A DNA stretch of 64,000 bases from assembly GCF_024347135.1 (NCBI RefSeq), contig NZ_AP024908.1, positions 62,001-126,000 of the forward strand, in the 5' to 3' direction. The notes beneath the pieces are model-generated. The model was given only the letters and a program-made list of their open reading frames with translations, did not search any database and had not been told where the DNA came from. The DNA comes from Vibrio spartinae (GTDB lineage Bacteria; Pseudomonadota; Gammaproteobacteria; Enterobacterales; Vibrionaceae). The position numbers and the translations under genes are program-made. Positions 45,439 through 54,875 of the stretch are shown piece by piece. The number at the start of each line of letters is the position of its first letter. Position 1 is the first letter of the stretch.

Positions 45439-45479
45439 AAAGCTGGTTGAATACTCTCCATCCGCCTTCAACCAGCTTT
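45439..45479 (+). terminator. Terminator after GH127
   Basis: AAAGCTGGTTGAA and TTCAACCAGCTTT form a perfect 13-bp stem with a 15-base loop. Followed by TCG, so the U-run is short. Confidence 0.75.
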
Positions 45480-45496
45480 CGTTAACGGGACCGCCA

Positions 45497-45546
45497 CTTC
45501 AGTTAACAGGACATCAGTTAACAAGACATCAGTTAACAAGACAGTC
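45497..45546. repeat. Short tandem repeat
   Basis: AACAAGACATCAGTT-type units of about 15 bp, three in a row. They lie between the GH127 terminator and the small acidic gene. Flanked by GACAGTCCC, a motif reused at 50333-50390. Confidence 0.6.
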
Positions 45547-45589
45547 CCTTCAGTTCGGTTTTTACACCCAATGACAATGTGATCAAGTC

Positions 45590-45784
45590 TCACTTTTGTT
45601 TCTCATCTTTTTCATCTTTCTCATCTTTCTCTTCTCCATCCGAGTCATTCAGGGAAAGCAGAGACAACATATTTTGAATTGCCTCTTGCTCGAGCGCTTG
45701 GCTGGTTTGCTCAAGACGCCGTTGATAATACTGTGCGAGTGAGTCAGATTTTAGCGCCCGCGGTAAGCTTTTCAATGAAATCAT
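45590..45784 (-). CDS. Small protein with DEK repeat tail, divergent from SgrR-like gene
   Basis: 64 residues with a strong ribosome site (TAGGAGG, 7 bases). The helical, Gln-rich front (SLAQYYQRRLEQTSQALEQE) is followed by a tail of three DEK repeats encoded by tandem 9-bp DNA units. It faces the SgrR-like gene across 286 bp. In enterics the DNA facing sgrR encodes SgrS/SgrT; no similarity to SgrT is seen, so any such role is speculative. Confidence 0.6.
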   Translation of the reverse strand: MISLKSLPRALKSDSLAQYYQRRLEQTSQALEQEAIQNMLSLLSLNDSDGEEKDEKDEKDEKQK

Positions 45785-46070
45785 ATACTGTACCTCCTAC
45801 CTATGATGGTCGACTGACAGGTTTTGCTGCGACATTTAAGGTCAATGCATCTCTAACCAGGCAAGCCTACAAACCGATTTGCCTTGTTCATGGTCCTGCT
45901 TCGTCATTTCTCTATCTAACGAGGTAAAGTGTGATACAAAAAGGGGAAGATAAAAACAGACGGAATATAATGATCTTGTTCCTGATATGAGCAAGATATC
46001 GAGTAAAAATCTGCCTCATGTCTATTTTGGTAAAAAAAATATGAAAAAATGAAGGGGAAAGGTTCCTATT

Positions 46071-47831
46071 TTGAATATCAGTCGACAAATCTTGTACTTT
46101 TCCCGTTTAGCCAGGCTCGGTGTGAATACCGCTATTTTTACCACGCTTCCTGAGGTCGCGGAGCACTTGTTCACAAGCCCGCGGCATTGCCGGACATTGC
46201 TCAAGCAGATGCGTGATAGTGGCTGGATTGAATGGGAGCCAAAAGTGGGGCGTAACCAGCGCTCTCGCCTTTACCTGATTTACAGCCTTACAGAACTGAA
46301 AGCGATGCTCGCTCAGACGCTCATTTCGATTGGCAAATACGAAAAAGCATTGGATTTGATTGACCATGACCAAATGTTATTTGCTCAACTGCTTCGATGC
46401 ACCTCTGGCACTCAAATACGCCAAGGCAGGTTACATGTTCAGCTTACCTATGACCGCATATTTTTACCGCTCCTGCCTCATACAGCATTGAGGAACAGTG
46501 AACGTTTTCTGTTACGTCAGGTTTATAGCTGCCTTACGCATTGCACTGAGAGCGGTGATATACAGCCTGAGCTCGCCCATCATTGGACAAGTGATGAGAG
46601 CAAATTAAATTGGAAGTTTTTTCTCCGTCCTCTGCTTAGATTTCATGATGGCAGTGATATCACCGCGAATGAGGTTGTTACGCTATTCAGGCAACTACGG
46701 GACTTCCCGTTGTATACGAAAGAACTGGCCCATGTTGAAAGCGTTTCTGAGGTGAATGAACTTTGCATTGCGTTTACGCTTTCGAAACCTGATGCCGATT
46801 TTGCAGGACTGCTATCGGGCCTAAAATATTCAATTCAACCGTCAAGCCAACTCTTGGGCACTCATTCCGTCATTGGGAGCGGCATCTTTCAGGTTGTGGA
46901 GCACAGCAAACAACGCATCACTCTCCAAGCCTATCGAGAGTATCATGGTCTGCGTGCGCTCACTGATACCGTTACTATTTGGCAACTCCCGGCACAAAGT
47001 AGCCATGTGGACGATGAGATCTCACCGCAAGTCGGTACCACGAATCAGTTCAATTCTTTATACATAGACTCCCTTTTTGTTGATGGTTTCAATCCCCAAT
47101 CAACGAGTGAATCTTCCGACAAAGACCAAAAAAATGGCATTGAAGAGGGGTGCCTGCTCGCTATCATCAACAATAAAACTCGGTTTTCTCTCTCGCAACG
47201 TGCCTACCTGAGTGAGCTGATTCATACGGATAAGGTTCTCAAACAGATTGGCGGCTTAAAAAGTAGAGTGAAGGGCGTCCCTGCATACAACCTGTTTCCC
47301 GGATGGCTAAAGATAATACCTACCGCCATACCACCACAACCCTTGCCAGATACTCTGACGATTGCAATATTCGAACATCATGCCTTAAAGGAATGCGCAG
47401 AAGCGATTACCGCTTTATTCAGTCAGGTTGGGATACATTGCATCGTAAATATTTACTCATTTGATGCGTTCTACGCTAAAGCAAACAGTCAGGCACTCAA
47501 CGAAGATATCATTCTTACCAGTCTCAGCCTCGACGACAACCTCCCTGTATCAGCATTTTGCTGGATGCTATCAGATCCGGTCTTACAGCAAAGTATGAGT
47601 AAATCAAACCGGGAGTGGCTGGATAACATGTTGTATGATGTCAGAAGTCGTCTACCGGCTTCCTCATACATGCAGGAGCTAGAGCCAATCTCATCGGCCA
47701 TGATTACATCACATTATCTAATCCCAATGCTTCACCACCTACAGACATTACGATTTGAAGGTGTGCTTAAAGATGTTGATATCAATGTGTGGGGGTGGCC
47801 TGAAATACGGGATGTTTGGGCTGATGAATAG
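46071..47831 (+). CDS. SgrR-family regulator (HTH + periplasmic-binding-like domain)
   Basis: 586 residues from TTG 46071, preceded by AGGGGAAAGG. The N-terminal SgrR-type HTH includes VAEHLFTSPRHCRTLL, KQMRDSGWIEWEPKVGRNQR and SRLYL. From about residue 165 an SBP_bac_5-like solute-binding domain follows (LRQVYSCLTHCTESGDIQPE, LAHHWTSDESKLNWKFFLR, FHDGSDITANEVV). Enteric SgrR activates the sugar-phosphate stress RNA SgrS; here the ligand and target are unknown. Cytoplasmic: no signal peptide. Confidence 0.85.
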   Translation: MNISRQILYFSRLARLGVNTAIFTTLPEVAEHLFTSPRHCRTLLKQMRDSGWIEWEPKVGRNQRSRLYLIYSLTELKAMLAQTLISIGKYEKALDLIDHDQMLFAQLLRCTSGTQIRQGRLHVQLTYDRIFLPLLPHTALRNSERFLLRQVYSCLTHCTESGDIQPELAHHWTSDESKLNWKFFLRPLLRFHDGSDITANEVVTLFRQLRDFPLYTKELAHVESVSEVNELCIAFTLSKPDADFAGLLSGLKYSIQPSSQLLGTHSVIGSGIFQVVEHSKQRITLQAYREYHGLRALTDTVTIWQLPAQSSHVDDEISPQVGTTNQFNSLYIDSLFVDGFNPQSTSESSDKDQKNGIEEGCLLAIINNKTRFSLSQRAYLSELIHTDKVLKQIGGLKSRVKGVPAYNLFPGWLKIIPTAIPPQPLPDTLTIAIFEHHALKECAEAITALFSQVGIHCIVNIYSFDAFYAKANSQALNEDIILTSLSLDDNLPVSAFCWMLSDPVLQQSMSKSNREWLDNMLYDVRSRLPASSYMQELEPISSAMITSHYLIPMLHHLQTLRFEGVLKDVDINVWGWPEIRDVWADE

Positions 47832-48025
47832 CGTGATTTGTTATGATCACTCATCTAACGGGGACAGCCACCTCAATATCGTTATGATGTCGTGCAAATG
47901 AGCGATGTAGTCGCGGTTACATGAGTGCAACCGCTTGTTGTTGATTGTTGTTGATTGTTGTTGATTGTTGGGATGTTGGGTGGTGTAGACGATATGAACC
48001 TCATGCTTTTCGAGGTCTCGGTGGG

Positions 48026-49066
48026 TTAATGACGGTCCTTTGCCGCGAGTTCCTTTCGAACAATGGCTGCACCTGCGCTGAGGGCATTCAGCTTCGCTGT
48101 GGATACGTCACGAGGTAAAGGGGCCATACCACAGTTAGTGCAAGGGTAGAGCTTGTCTGCATCGACATATTGCAGCGCTTCCCGCAGTGTATTCGCGACC
48201 TCTTCAGGCGTTTCAATGGTGTTGGTTGCGACATCAATCGCGCCGACCATCACTTTCTTACCCCGAATCAGTTCAAGCAGCTCAATCGGCACATGAGAGT
48301 TGTGACACTCAAGTGAGATAATATCGATATTCGATTGCTGTAGCTTGGGGAATATTTCTTCGTACTGGCGCCACTCAGAGCCTAATGTCTTTTTCCAATC
48401 GGTATTGGCTTTGATGCCGTAACCATAGCAAATATGCACCGCCGTCTCACACTTGAGCCCTGCAATTGCTTTTTCTAAACAAGCAATCCCCCAATCGTTG
48501 ACGTCATCAAAAAACACATTAAAGGCCGGCTCATCAAATTGGATAATATCGACACCCGCAGCTTCTAATTCCTTCGCTTCTTGATTGAGTATTTTGGCGA
48601 ATTCCCAAGCCAGTTTTTCGCGGCTTTTATAATGGTCATCATACAGTGTATCGATCATGGTCATCGGGCCGGGTAAAGCCCATTTGATCGGCTGATTCGT
48701 TTGCTGACGTAAAAACTTAGCATCTTCGACAAAGACTGATTGTGGCCGGCTCACCGGACCGACAACTGTCGGGACGTTGGCTTCATAGCGATTACGAATT
48801 TTAACCGTCTTACGATGGTTGAAATCAACCCCATCAAGGTGCTCAATGAAAGTAGTCACAAAGTGTTGGCGCGTTTGTTCTCCGTCGCTGACAATATCAA
48901 CCCCTGCAAGTTGCTGTTCGTGTAAGGACAAACGGAGCGCATCTTGTTTGCCGTGAATCAGTTCTTCATCTTGCAGTTTCCAAGGTGACCAAAGTGTCTC
49001 AGGTTGAGCCAGCCAAGAAGGCTTCGGTAAGCTGCCGGCCGTTGAAGTCGGTAATAATTTTTTCAT
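48026..49066 (-). CDS. mesD: Core methionine synthase MesD (MetE C-terminal-type)
   Basis: 346 residues from ATG 49066. It has only the catalytic barrel of MetE. Zinc ligands are visible: His and Cys in VHICYGYG, and Cys in YPCTNCGMAP. ALPGPMTMID, IQFDEPAFN and LSLHEQQLAGVDIVSDGEQ are MetE-family motifs. Its neighbour is a DUF1852 (MesX) gene, the pairing that defines MesD, an oxygen-linked methionine synthase that needs MesX. The methyl donor of MesD is not settled, to my knowledge. Confidence 0.85.
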   Translation of the reverse strand: MKKLLPTSTAGSLPKPSWLAQPETLWSPWKLQDEELIHGKQDALRLSLHEQQLAGVDIVSDGEQTRQHFVTTFIEHLDGVDFNHRKTVKIRNRYEANVPTVVGPVSRPQSVFVEDAKFLRQQTNQPIKWALPGPMTMIDTLYDDHYKSREKLAWEFAKILNQEAKELEAAGVDIIQFDEPAFNVFFDDVNDWGIACLEKAIAGLKCETAVHICYGYGIKANTDWKKTLGSEWRQYEEIFPKLQQSNIDIISLECHNSHVPIELLELIRGKKVMVGAIDVATNTIETPEEVANTLREALQYVDADKLYPCTNCGMAPLPRDVSTAKLNALSAGAAIVRKELAAKDRH

Positions 49067-49097
49067 AGTCAATTCTGCCGTTCGTTCTCGTGATTGA

Positions 49098-50072
49098 TTA
49101 AGCGCAATCTGCTATCCATTGTTCAAGTATCGCCTGATAGGGTTTGATGAAATGCTCTTCAGCAAATTTCCCTTGCTCAATCGCGAGCTGGCTGCGTTCT
49201 TCACGGTCATAAACAATTTGAGTGGATGAATGATCGCGATTCTTCAGATTCGGTTGGTAAGACATGCCCGCTACCGCATTCGCATTGTAGATTTCAGGTC
49301 GGTAAATTTTTTGGAATGTTTCCATGGTGCTGATCGTGCTGATGAGCTCAAGATTAGAGTAATCATTGAATAGGTCACCAAAGAAATAGAATGCCAATGG
49401 AGCCGCGCTATTCGTCGGCATGAAATAGCGAACTTGTAACCCCATCTTTTTGAAGTATTGCTCCGTCAAAGATGACTCATTCGGCTGATATTCAAAACCT
49501 AAGACAGGATGATGATTGCCTGTGCGATGATAGATTTTATTATCCGAGACGCTCAAACAGATCACGGGCAGCTTGTGGAAATACTGTTTGTATTCGTCTG
49601 AATTGACGAAAGACTGAAACAGCTGGCCATGCAGATCGCCAAAGCCCTCGGGAATACTGAATTGGGGGCGATTCTTGTTATGATCGGACAAAAGAACGCT
49701 AAAATCGTAGTCTCGTACATAAGAAGAGAAGTTATTCCCGAGGATACCGTCAAAGCGGTTGTTGGTTTGATGATCAACAATGTTGGTTTTCAGCATTTCA
49801 ATGGATGGAAAGGTTTCACCATTGCCTTGGATATCCATATCAACGGAGACGATCTCAAGCTCGACAGAGTAGCGGTCACCTTTCGGGTTATCCCAATGCG
49901 CTAACGAGTTAAAACGATTATTAATCATGCTGAGTGTATTGCGCAGATTCTCTTGCCGACGGTCCCCCCGGGCCAAATTGGCGAAGTTAGTCGTGAGACG
50001 TGTATTGTCTGATGGTTGATAATGTTCATCAAAACAAATGCTCTTAATCGCAAATGTGAAATTGTCGTTCAT
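49098..50072 (-). CDS. mesX: MesX (DUF1852), partner of MesD
   Basis: 324 residues, full-length DUF1852 protein (FTFAIKSICFDEHYQPSDNT, RLTTNFANLARGDRRQENLR, NTLSMINNRFNSLAHWDNPK). Known to be required for MesD-dependent methionine synthesis. First gene of a two-gene operon; mesD starts 31 bp after its stop. Confidence 0.87.
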   Translation of the reverse strand: MNDNFTFAIKSICFDEHYQPSDNTRLTTNFANLARGDRRQENLRNTLSMINNRFNSLAHWDNPKGDRYSVELEIVSVDMDIQGNGETFPSIEMLKTNIVDHQTNNRFDGILGNNFSSYVRDYDFSVLLSDHNKNRPQFSIPEGFGDLHGQLFQSFVNSDEYKQYFHKLPVICLSVSDNKIYHRTGNHHPVLGFEYQPNESSLTEQYFKKMGLQVRYFMPTNSAAPLAFYFFGDLFNDYSNLELISTISTMETFQKIYRPEIYNANAVAGMSYQPNLKNRDHSSTQIVYDREERSQLAIEQGKFAEEHFIKPYQAILEQWIADCA

Positions 50073-50411
50073 GGCAGTGTTATCCTTTTTTTCCTTAAAA
50101 AGCTGAACTGATTTCTTACTCTTGTGATGGGGAGCGTTATGTTTTTAGTTTCCCAATCGTTACTTCACAGCCTTTTGCTATTTTCTCAGCAGCGTTTGAT
50201 TCAACACGACTGTCGCTTATCTAACGTGAAGTGCTGTCTATTTTTATACGGGGTTTTTGAGTTGATTAAAATTCATTTTACTTCACTGCAATTATGAGAA
50301 AAATTCATGATGAAGAGGCTTATGATCTTGAGAGGACAGTCACGAGTTGATAAAAGTGACTATTCTTTTAAGGGACTGTCCTTTTAAGAGGCCGTCTTTT
50401 TAAGAGAATAG
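50073..50411. other. Intergenic region with GGACAGTC inverted motif
   Basis: It holds the mesX promoter. GGACAGTC near 50333 and GACTGTCC near 50383 form an inverted repeat around TTTTAAG motifs. No ORF. Confidence 0.4.
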
Positions 50412-50458
50412 CGATGAGGAAACGGGTTTACATTACAACCGCCACCGTTACTATAGCC
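50412..50458 (+). pseudogene. RHS core fragment
   Basis: CGATGAGGAAACGGGTTTAC and the next 27 bases match 33332-33378 of the RHS gene with about three changes. They would encode YDEETGLHYNRHRYYS, the signature of the RHS core. No other RHS sequence surrounds it. Confidence 0.8.
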
Positions 50459-50490
50459 AGAGCACTGCTCTTAAACACCATGAGTTGAAA

Positions 50491-50931
50491 ATGGATCGAT
50501 TTGACGAAAAAATATTACAAGAGTTGGCTCGTTTTGGACGAATCTCGAATGTTGAACTTGCTGAGCGGGTTGGGTTATCGCCTTCGGCGACGTTACGAAG
50601 AGTTCAGGAGCTGGAACGTAACGGAACGATTAAAGGTTACCGAGCGGTTATTGATAAACATAAGCTAGAGATTGGCTTTGTTGCTTATGTTTCCATTGGG
50701 TTGTCTAATCACAGTAAAAACGCTCAACTGGCATTTGAAGCACATGTACAGTTTGCACCTGAGGTGACAGAGTGTCATAACATTACCGGTGATAATGAGT
50801 ACTTACTTCGTGTTGAGACGAAAGATTTGCTGGCTTATAAGCGGTTTCATTCCGAAGTATTGGGTGAATGCGCTCAAGTTAATACGATTACCACCATGGT
50901 GGTGATGGATTCACCGAAAGATGAACGGTGA
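50491..50931 (+). CDS. Lrp/AsnC-family transcriptional regulator
   Basis: 146 residues from ATG 50491 (a TTG six bases earlier is possible). MDRFDEKILQELARFGRISN, VELAERVGLSPSATLRRVQE is the HTH. The RAM ligand domain includes VSIGLSNHSK, VTECHNITGDNEYLLRVETK. Amino-acid responsive regulation is typical; the target could be the converging LysR or mesXD genes, but nothing in the sequence shows it. Confidence 0.9.
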   Translation: MDRFDEKILQELARFGRISNVELAERVGLSPSATLRRVQELERNGTIKGYRAVIDKHKLEIGFVAYVSIGLSNHSKNAQLAFEAHVQFAPEVTECHNITGDNEYLLRVETKDLLAYKRFHSEVLGECAQVNTITTMVVMDSPKDER

Positions 50932-50943
50932 ATAACTGTCAAT

Positions 50944-51891
50944 CTATTCAGCGCTAACATTTTTCTCTGGATAGGGAATCATATCGTGTATCACTTCTCG
51001 ACAAAGTGAGCGAAACCACTGACTACCGGGGTCATCTGTCAGTGCTTTGGGCCAGCAAAGATAATATTCCGGATCCGGAAAGGAGAAGGGGAGATCCCGA
51101 ATCGTCAGACCAAATTGATCTTGGAAGCGCTCGGCCAGTAAACGGCTAGAACTGAGTAGCAGATCGGTCTGTCCTACGGTTGCCAATGCCGCAAGAAAAT
51201 AAGGGGTTCGGAAAGAGAATCGTCGTTCTTTGACCTGTTCTTTAAGCGCATCATTGATGAAGTTTCTGGATGTCCCGCCCATGCTGACCAGAATATGATA
51301 ATGCGCTATATAGTCATCTAACGTAATATTAGTTTTACTCGCTAACGGGTGATTTCTCGACATAATGCAGCCGAATTTCTCTCGGCCAAGCAAGCATCGT
51401 TCAAATGAGTTGGGAACCTGAATGTAATTACTGACGAGCACCACATCAACATGATGTTCTGTCGAGTGGATCAGGCTGGTTTCGGTAATTGTACTGGTTT
51501 CGAGCGAGGCATGTGGGGCACTTTGGTAAAACCGAGAAGCGATATAAGGTACATAAGCTTGGGCCTGATAGTGGGTTGTCTGCAAGCGAAATGAGCGCTC
51601 ACTTTGGTCCGGAGAAAAAGTCCGGATGGAGTTGAGACCGGCCATTTGTTCGATCATCTGGCGAATTGGAAACTCTAGCGCTGCGGCTTTTGCTGTCGGA
51701 ACCATGCCTTTTGACGTTCTAATGAACAACGGGTCGTCAAATGCGTCACGCAAACGTTGTAACAGGCGGCTCATCGCAGACTGACTTAAAAATAGGCGAT
51801 TGGCTGCTTTACTGACGTTTCGTTCTTCCAGTAGATAGAGTAATCCCATTAATGATTTCATATCTACATGCTGTAATTCTGACGATAACAT
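50944..51891 (-). CDS. LysR-family transcriptional regulator
   Basis: 315 residues. The N-terminal wHTH is LLYLLEERNVSKAANRLFLS, QSAMSRLLQRLRDAFDDPLF. The effector domain follows. The initiator may instead be the Met at MKSLMGL (51861). It is divergent from the EamA transporter at 52000 and may control it. Confidence 0.9.
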   Translation of the reverse strand: MLSSELQHVDMKSLMGLLYLLEERNVSKAANRLFLSQSAMSRLLQRLRDAFDDPLFIRTSKGMVPTAKAAALEFPIRQMIEQMAGLNSIRTFSPDQSERSFRLQTTHYQAQAYVPYIASRFYQSAPHASLETSTITETSLIHSTEHHVDVVLVSNYIQVPNSFERCLLGREKFGCIMSRNHPLASKTNITLDDYIAHYHILVSMGGTSRNFINDALKEQVKERRFSFRTPYFLAALATVGQTDLLLSSSRLLAERFQDQFGLTIRDLPFSFPDPEYYLCWPKALTDDPGSQWFRSLCREVIHDMIPYPEKNVSAE

Positions 51892-51999
51892 CTGTTTATC
51901 CCACTTTTCGCATAATTGTTAGAAACATTATGCATTGGATTGTTTGGGAAGAGAACCGCATGATATAGGGAAGGAGATTTTTTTCGCAAGGGGATAGTG

Positions 52000-52965
52000 G
52001 TGAACATATCACGTAACTTTATATATGGGCTGTTATTGAGTTGTACAACCATGATTGCGTGGGGAATGATTGCGATAGCATTAAAATTATCGAATGATTT
52101 TGCTGATCCGGTAACACTCACATGGCTGCGTTTTACAGTGGCTGGTGTCATCGTTTGGTTATGGCAAAAACGGAATAATCGTTTAGTTCAATATCGGCAA
52201 TTAAAACGTTCAGAATGGCTGCGTTTGGGGCTGGCCGGGGTGTTATTAATGATTAATTACACCTGCTATGCATGGAGTCTGGCTTATCTGACTCCGGGCT
52301 CATCTCAATTAAGTATGCAAATGGCGCCGTTGTTTTTGGCGGTTGGAGGCGCGGTTTTCTTTAAAGAATATATTTCATGGCAGCAATGGGGATGTTTCGC
52401 TTTGTTGTTTGCGGGGCTGTTGATCTTTTTCCATCCGGTTTTGCGAAGTGGCCGTGAGACTGAAACCGCCATTTTGCTGACTGGTTTGAGCATTATTTTC
52501 GTGTCTGCGCTGGCATGGAGCCTTTATGCGCTGGTCCAAAAGTCTCTCTTTAAACACCTTGATTCATCCAATATATTATTGGGGATTTATCTCATGGCGA
52601 TGGTGGTCATGTTGCCTCTGACATCCCCAGCAGATTTGCTGAAAATGTCATTGGAAGAGTGGTTAATTGCACTGTTTTGTTGCCTGAATACTGTTGTGGC
52701 TTATGGGGCGTTTGCCAAATCGCTGGCATATTGGAAGACGGTACAAGTGAGTTCTGTGATCGCTGTGACTCCTGTCATGGCCTTTTTACTGACAGAATTA
52801 TGTGTCGCCATGGGATGGTGGACAGACGTGATCGAGCCAGCGCAAGCTGATTGGTTGAGTCTATGTGGGATGGGTCTGGTCGTTTTTGCTGCGATTAGCG
52901 TTCAGCTTGTGAATGTTAAGCGTCGTAAACGGGTGAGCAGTGAGGTGGAGCCATCGACGGCTTAA
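52000..52965 (+). CDS. EamA/DMT-family transporter
   Basis: ~321 residues from GTG 52000 (a second GTG at 51997). Ten predicted membrane helices with two EamA halves (TLTWLRFTVAGVIVWLWQKR; TAILLTGLSIIFVSALAWSL). Drug/metabolite exporters of this type often export amino acids or metabolites. Faces a LysR gene. Confidence 0.85.
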   Translation: MNISRNFIYGLLLSCTTMIAWGMIAIALKLSNDFADPVTLTWLRFTVAGVIVWLWQKRNNRLVQYRQLKRSEWLRLGLAGVLLMINYTCYAWSLAYLTPGSSQLSMQMAPLFLAVGGAVFFKEYISWQQWGCFALLFAGLLIFFHPVLRSGRETETAILLTGLSIIFVSALAWSLYALVQKSLFKHLDSSNILLGIYLMAMVVMLPLTSPADLLKMSLEEWLIALFCCLNTVVAYGAFAKSLAYWKTVQVSSVIAVTPVMAFLLTELCVAMGWWTDVIEPAQADWLSLCGMGLVVFAAISVQLVNVKRRKRVSSEVEPSTA

Positions 52966-53020
52966 GAATCGTGCTGCTACGGGGACAGATGCTTTAGGCT
53001 GTTTAAGTTCGCTGTTTTGA

Positions 53021-53110
53021 AGTGCGTATCCGCATGGAATAAAGTGCGTATCCGCATGAAATAAAGCGTGTATCCTTATAAAACAAGAGTGTGTACCCAC
53101 ATAAAATAAA
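53021..53110. repeat. Four ~22-bp tandem repeats
   Basis: AGTGCGTATCCGCATGGAAT-type units at 53021, 53043, 53065 and 53087. The first two are nearly identical, the others decayed. They have no spacers, so it is not a CRISPR array. Function unknown. Confidence 0.75.
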
Positions 53111-53147
53111 ACCATGCTGTAGATTTTATATCCGGCATGGTTTTTTT
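53110..53147 (+). terminator. Terminator after the EamA gene
   Basis: AACCATGC and GCATGGTT close a stem, followed by a seven-T run. Confidence 0.8.
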
Positions 53148-53310
53148 GGTTCTTAAGACTGACACTTTCGTTAAACATCTGGTGGCTGTATTGAGACAGT
53201 GAGAATAATGATTGTTTGCAAACTTTTTTATTATTTCATCTTGCGAAATGGGCTTTACTAAAAACTATATATCTTTATAAAACCCATTAATATTGATAAA
53301 AATGATTAGG

Positions 53311-54465
53311 TTACTTTGTTTGTGTTTTAATAATAGCCAGAGAGAGTCCATTTAGATAAGAGGTGAGTACCAAATCGATTGATAAAATATTTTTGTACCA
53401 GCCATTCCAGATTAAAAAGCAAGTAATTAACGTTTTTAAATCTTGTTCTAAAGGCTTACTTTCATCTTTTAGTATATTTAAACCATAGAGAGCGAAATCC
53501 TGTCTGATATCGTTTTCTTTTAAATTTTCCACAAACGTTGTCAGGTCGGATTTTAATTTTTCTTGAGTGATGGCAGGAATGTCTAAACTCAACCCTTTCA
53601 TTTTTATAAAATAGAAAGCGGTACAGGTTTGTAGGTTCTTGGTTTGTTTTTTTAGCCAATCTTCACTGTTTTTGAATGTGCTGCCATCCCATCCATCTAG
53701 TCCAATCGATTCACCAAAACGTAAATAAATGGACGATTTTAATTGCTCTCGCTCTCCAGGTTGAATGCCATTACCGTAAAAATTTTCAAATATTTCAGAG
53801 ACTTCTTGTTCATTATATTTATTACTGCTGGCATGACCCGCCATGATCATCCCATCGACATTGGCTAAATTTTTATAATAAGCACCAAATTGATCAATGA
53901 TGTTTTGCTTTTTCTCATGTTGTTTGGCTTTTGGGAGAAGGTGATCCGTTATTTTATGTTGTAGTAAAAATTCCCCTGTGATTTCTGATAAATCACCAAG
54001 CCATCCTGATGCCATCAATCGGTCTTCAACAACAGGGACAATATCTTTTATCTTATCCCAGATCTTTGGGTTTTCAATAATGCTTTCTGGTACTGGTGTG
54101 AGTGGGCCGTTATGGTTGTTAGCATCTAAAATGGCAAAGATATGTGCGACATCGTATAGATCGTTATTTGACAGCACAGTCTCATGGCTATGTTGCATTT
54201 TTTGCGTGTAATCACTGGCAGGGAAAGGCGTGATGTTTGCTGTTTCAGGGATGAGAAGTTTATTCCAACCAAATGAATTATAATATATTTTTCGAAATTT
54301 GGTTAACATCAGGTTTGTGTCAGTTTCTAAAGATGAATTGTCTGCTTCTACCGATTTCATAAAGCCGATATATTCTGACATTTTATAGGTGCCATTTTCT
54401 GGCTCATCATTATGGACAGACTCTCCGAAATTAAAATTAAAAAGTTCGACGTCTTGCGTTTGCAT
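53311..54465 (-). CDS. Hypothetical protein
   Basis: 384 residues, acidic, mostly helical, no signal peptide or membrane helix. It is AT-rich compared with its neighbours, which hints at transfer. Stretches such as DLYDVAHIFAILDANNHNGP and FGESIGLDGWDGSTF do not match any family I recognise. Single-gene unit. Confidence 0.6.
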   Translation of the reverse strand: MQTQDVELFNFNFGESVHNDEPENGTYKMSEYIGFMKSVEADNSSLETDTNLMLTKFRKIYYNSFGWNKLLIPETANITPFPASDYTQKMQHSHETVLSNNDLYDVAHIFAILDANNHNGPLTPVPESIIENPKIWDKIKDIVPVVEDRLMASGWLGDLSEITGEFLLQHKITDHLLPKAKQHEKKQNIIDQFGAYYKNLANVDGMIMAGHASSNKYNEQEVSEIFENFYGNGIQPGEREQLKSSIYLRFGESIGLDGWDGSTFKNSEDWLKKQTKNLQTCTAFYFIKMKGLSLDIPAITQEKLKSDLTTFVENLKENDIRQDFALYGLNILKDESKPLEQDLKTLITCFLIWNGWYKNILSIDLVLTSYLNGLSLAIIKTQTK

Positions 54466-54748
54466 TTGATTACTCCTGTCAAATCGATAATTTAATACGA
54501 TGTCTATTGTGTTTAGCTTTTATTCAAATAGGGTTTTATCTTGTTGCTTTATGAAAACTTGAAAGCAGCTATTCGACTAATTGTTATATCTTTTTTGATA
54601 TAATGTAAAGAGATTACCCTATTTAATTGGGGGGATTTTTTACTAAATGCTAGGTGTGATAGGTCTTCGACAAATAGGCTGAACAGTATAACGCTTACCT
54701 TGCTGACAGGCGTTGGGTTGAGCGACTTGGAATAAGTCACCTCAATAA
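54466..54748. other. Intergenic, no gene seen
   Basis: AT-rich promoter region for the 53311 gene. A 69-residue reverse frame here has no support. Confidence 0.4.
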
Positions 54749-54789
54749 AAAACCACACTGAAAGATATTGACTCTCTCAGCATGGTTTT
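54749..54789 (-). terminator. Terminator of the phoA gene
   Basis: AAAACCA-C-ACTGA and TCAG-C-ATGGTTTT form a stem with a 16-base loop. On the minus strand it ends in TTTT. Confidence 0.7.
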
Positions 54790-54875
54790 CGGTGTACTTA
54801 TCGCTTTCGCTTTTATTGAAACATCATCCATACGGATATGATATGACAATCACCATCCGGTTACTTGGAATCCGG

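Noticed and set aside
53021..53110. Possible CRISPR array
   Set aside because: The repeats are head to tail without spacers, and no cas gene is in the window.
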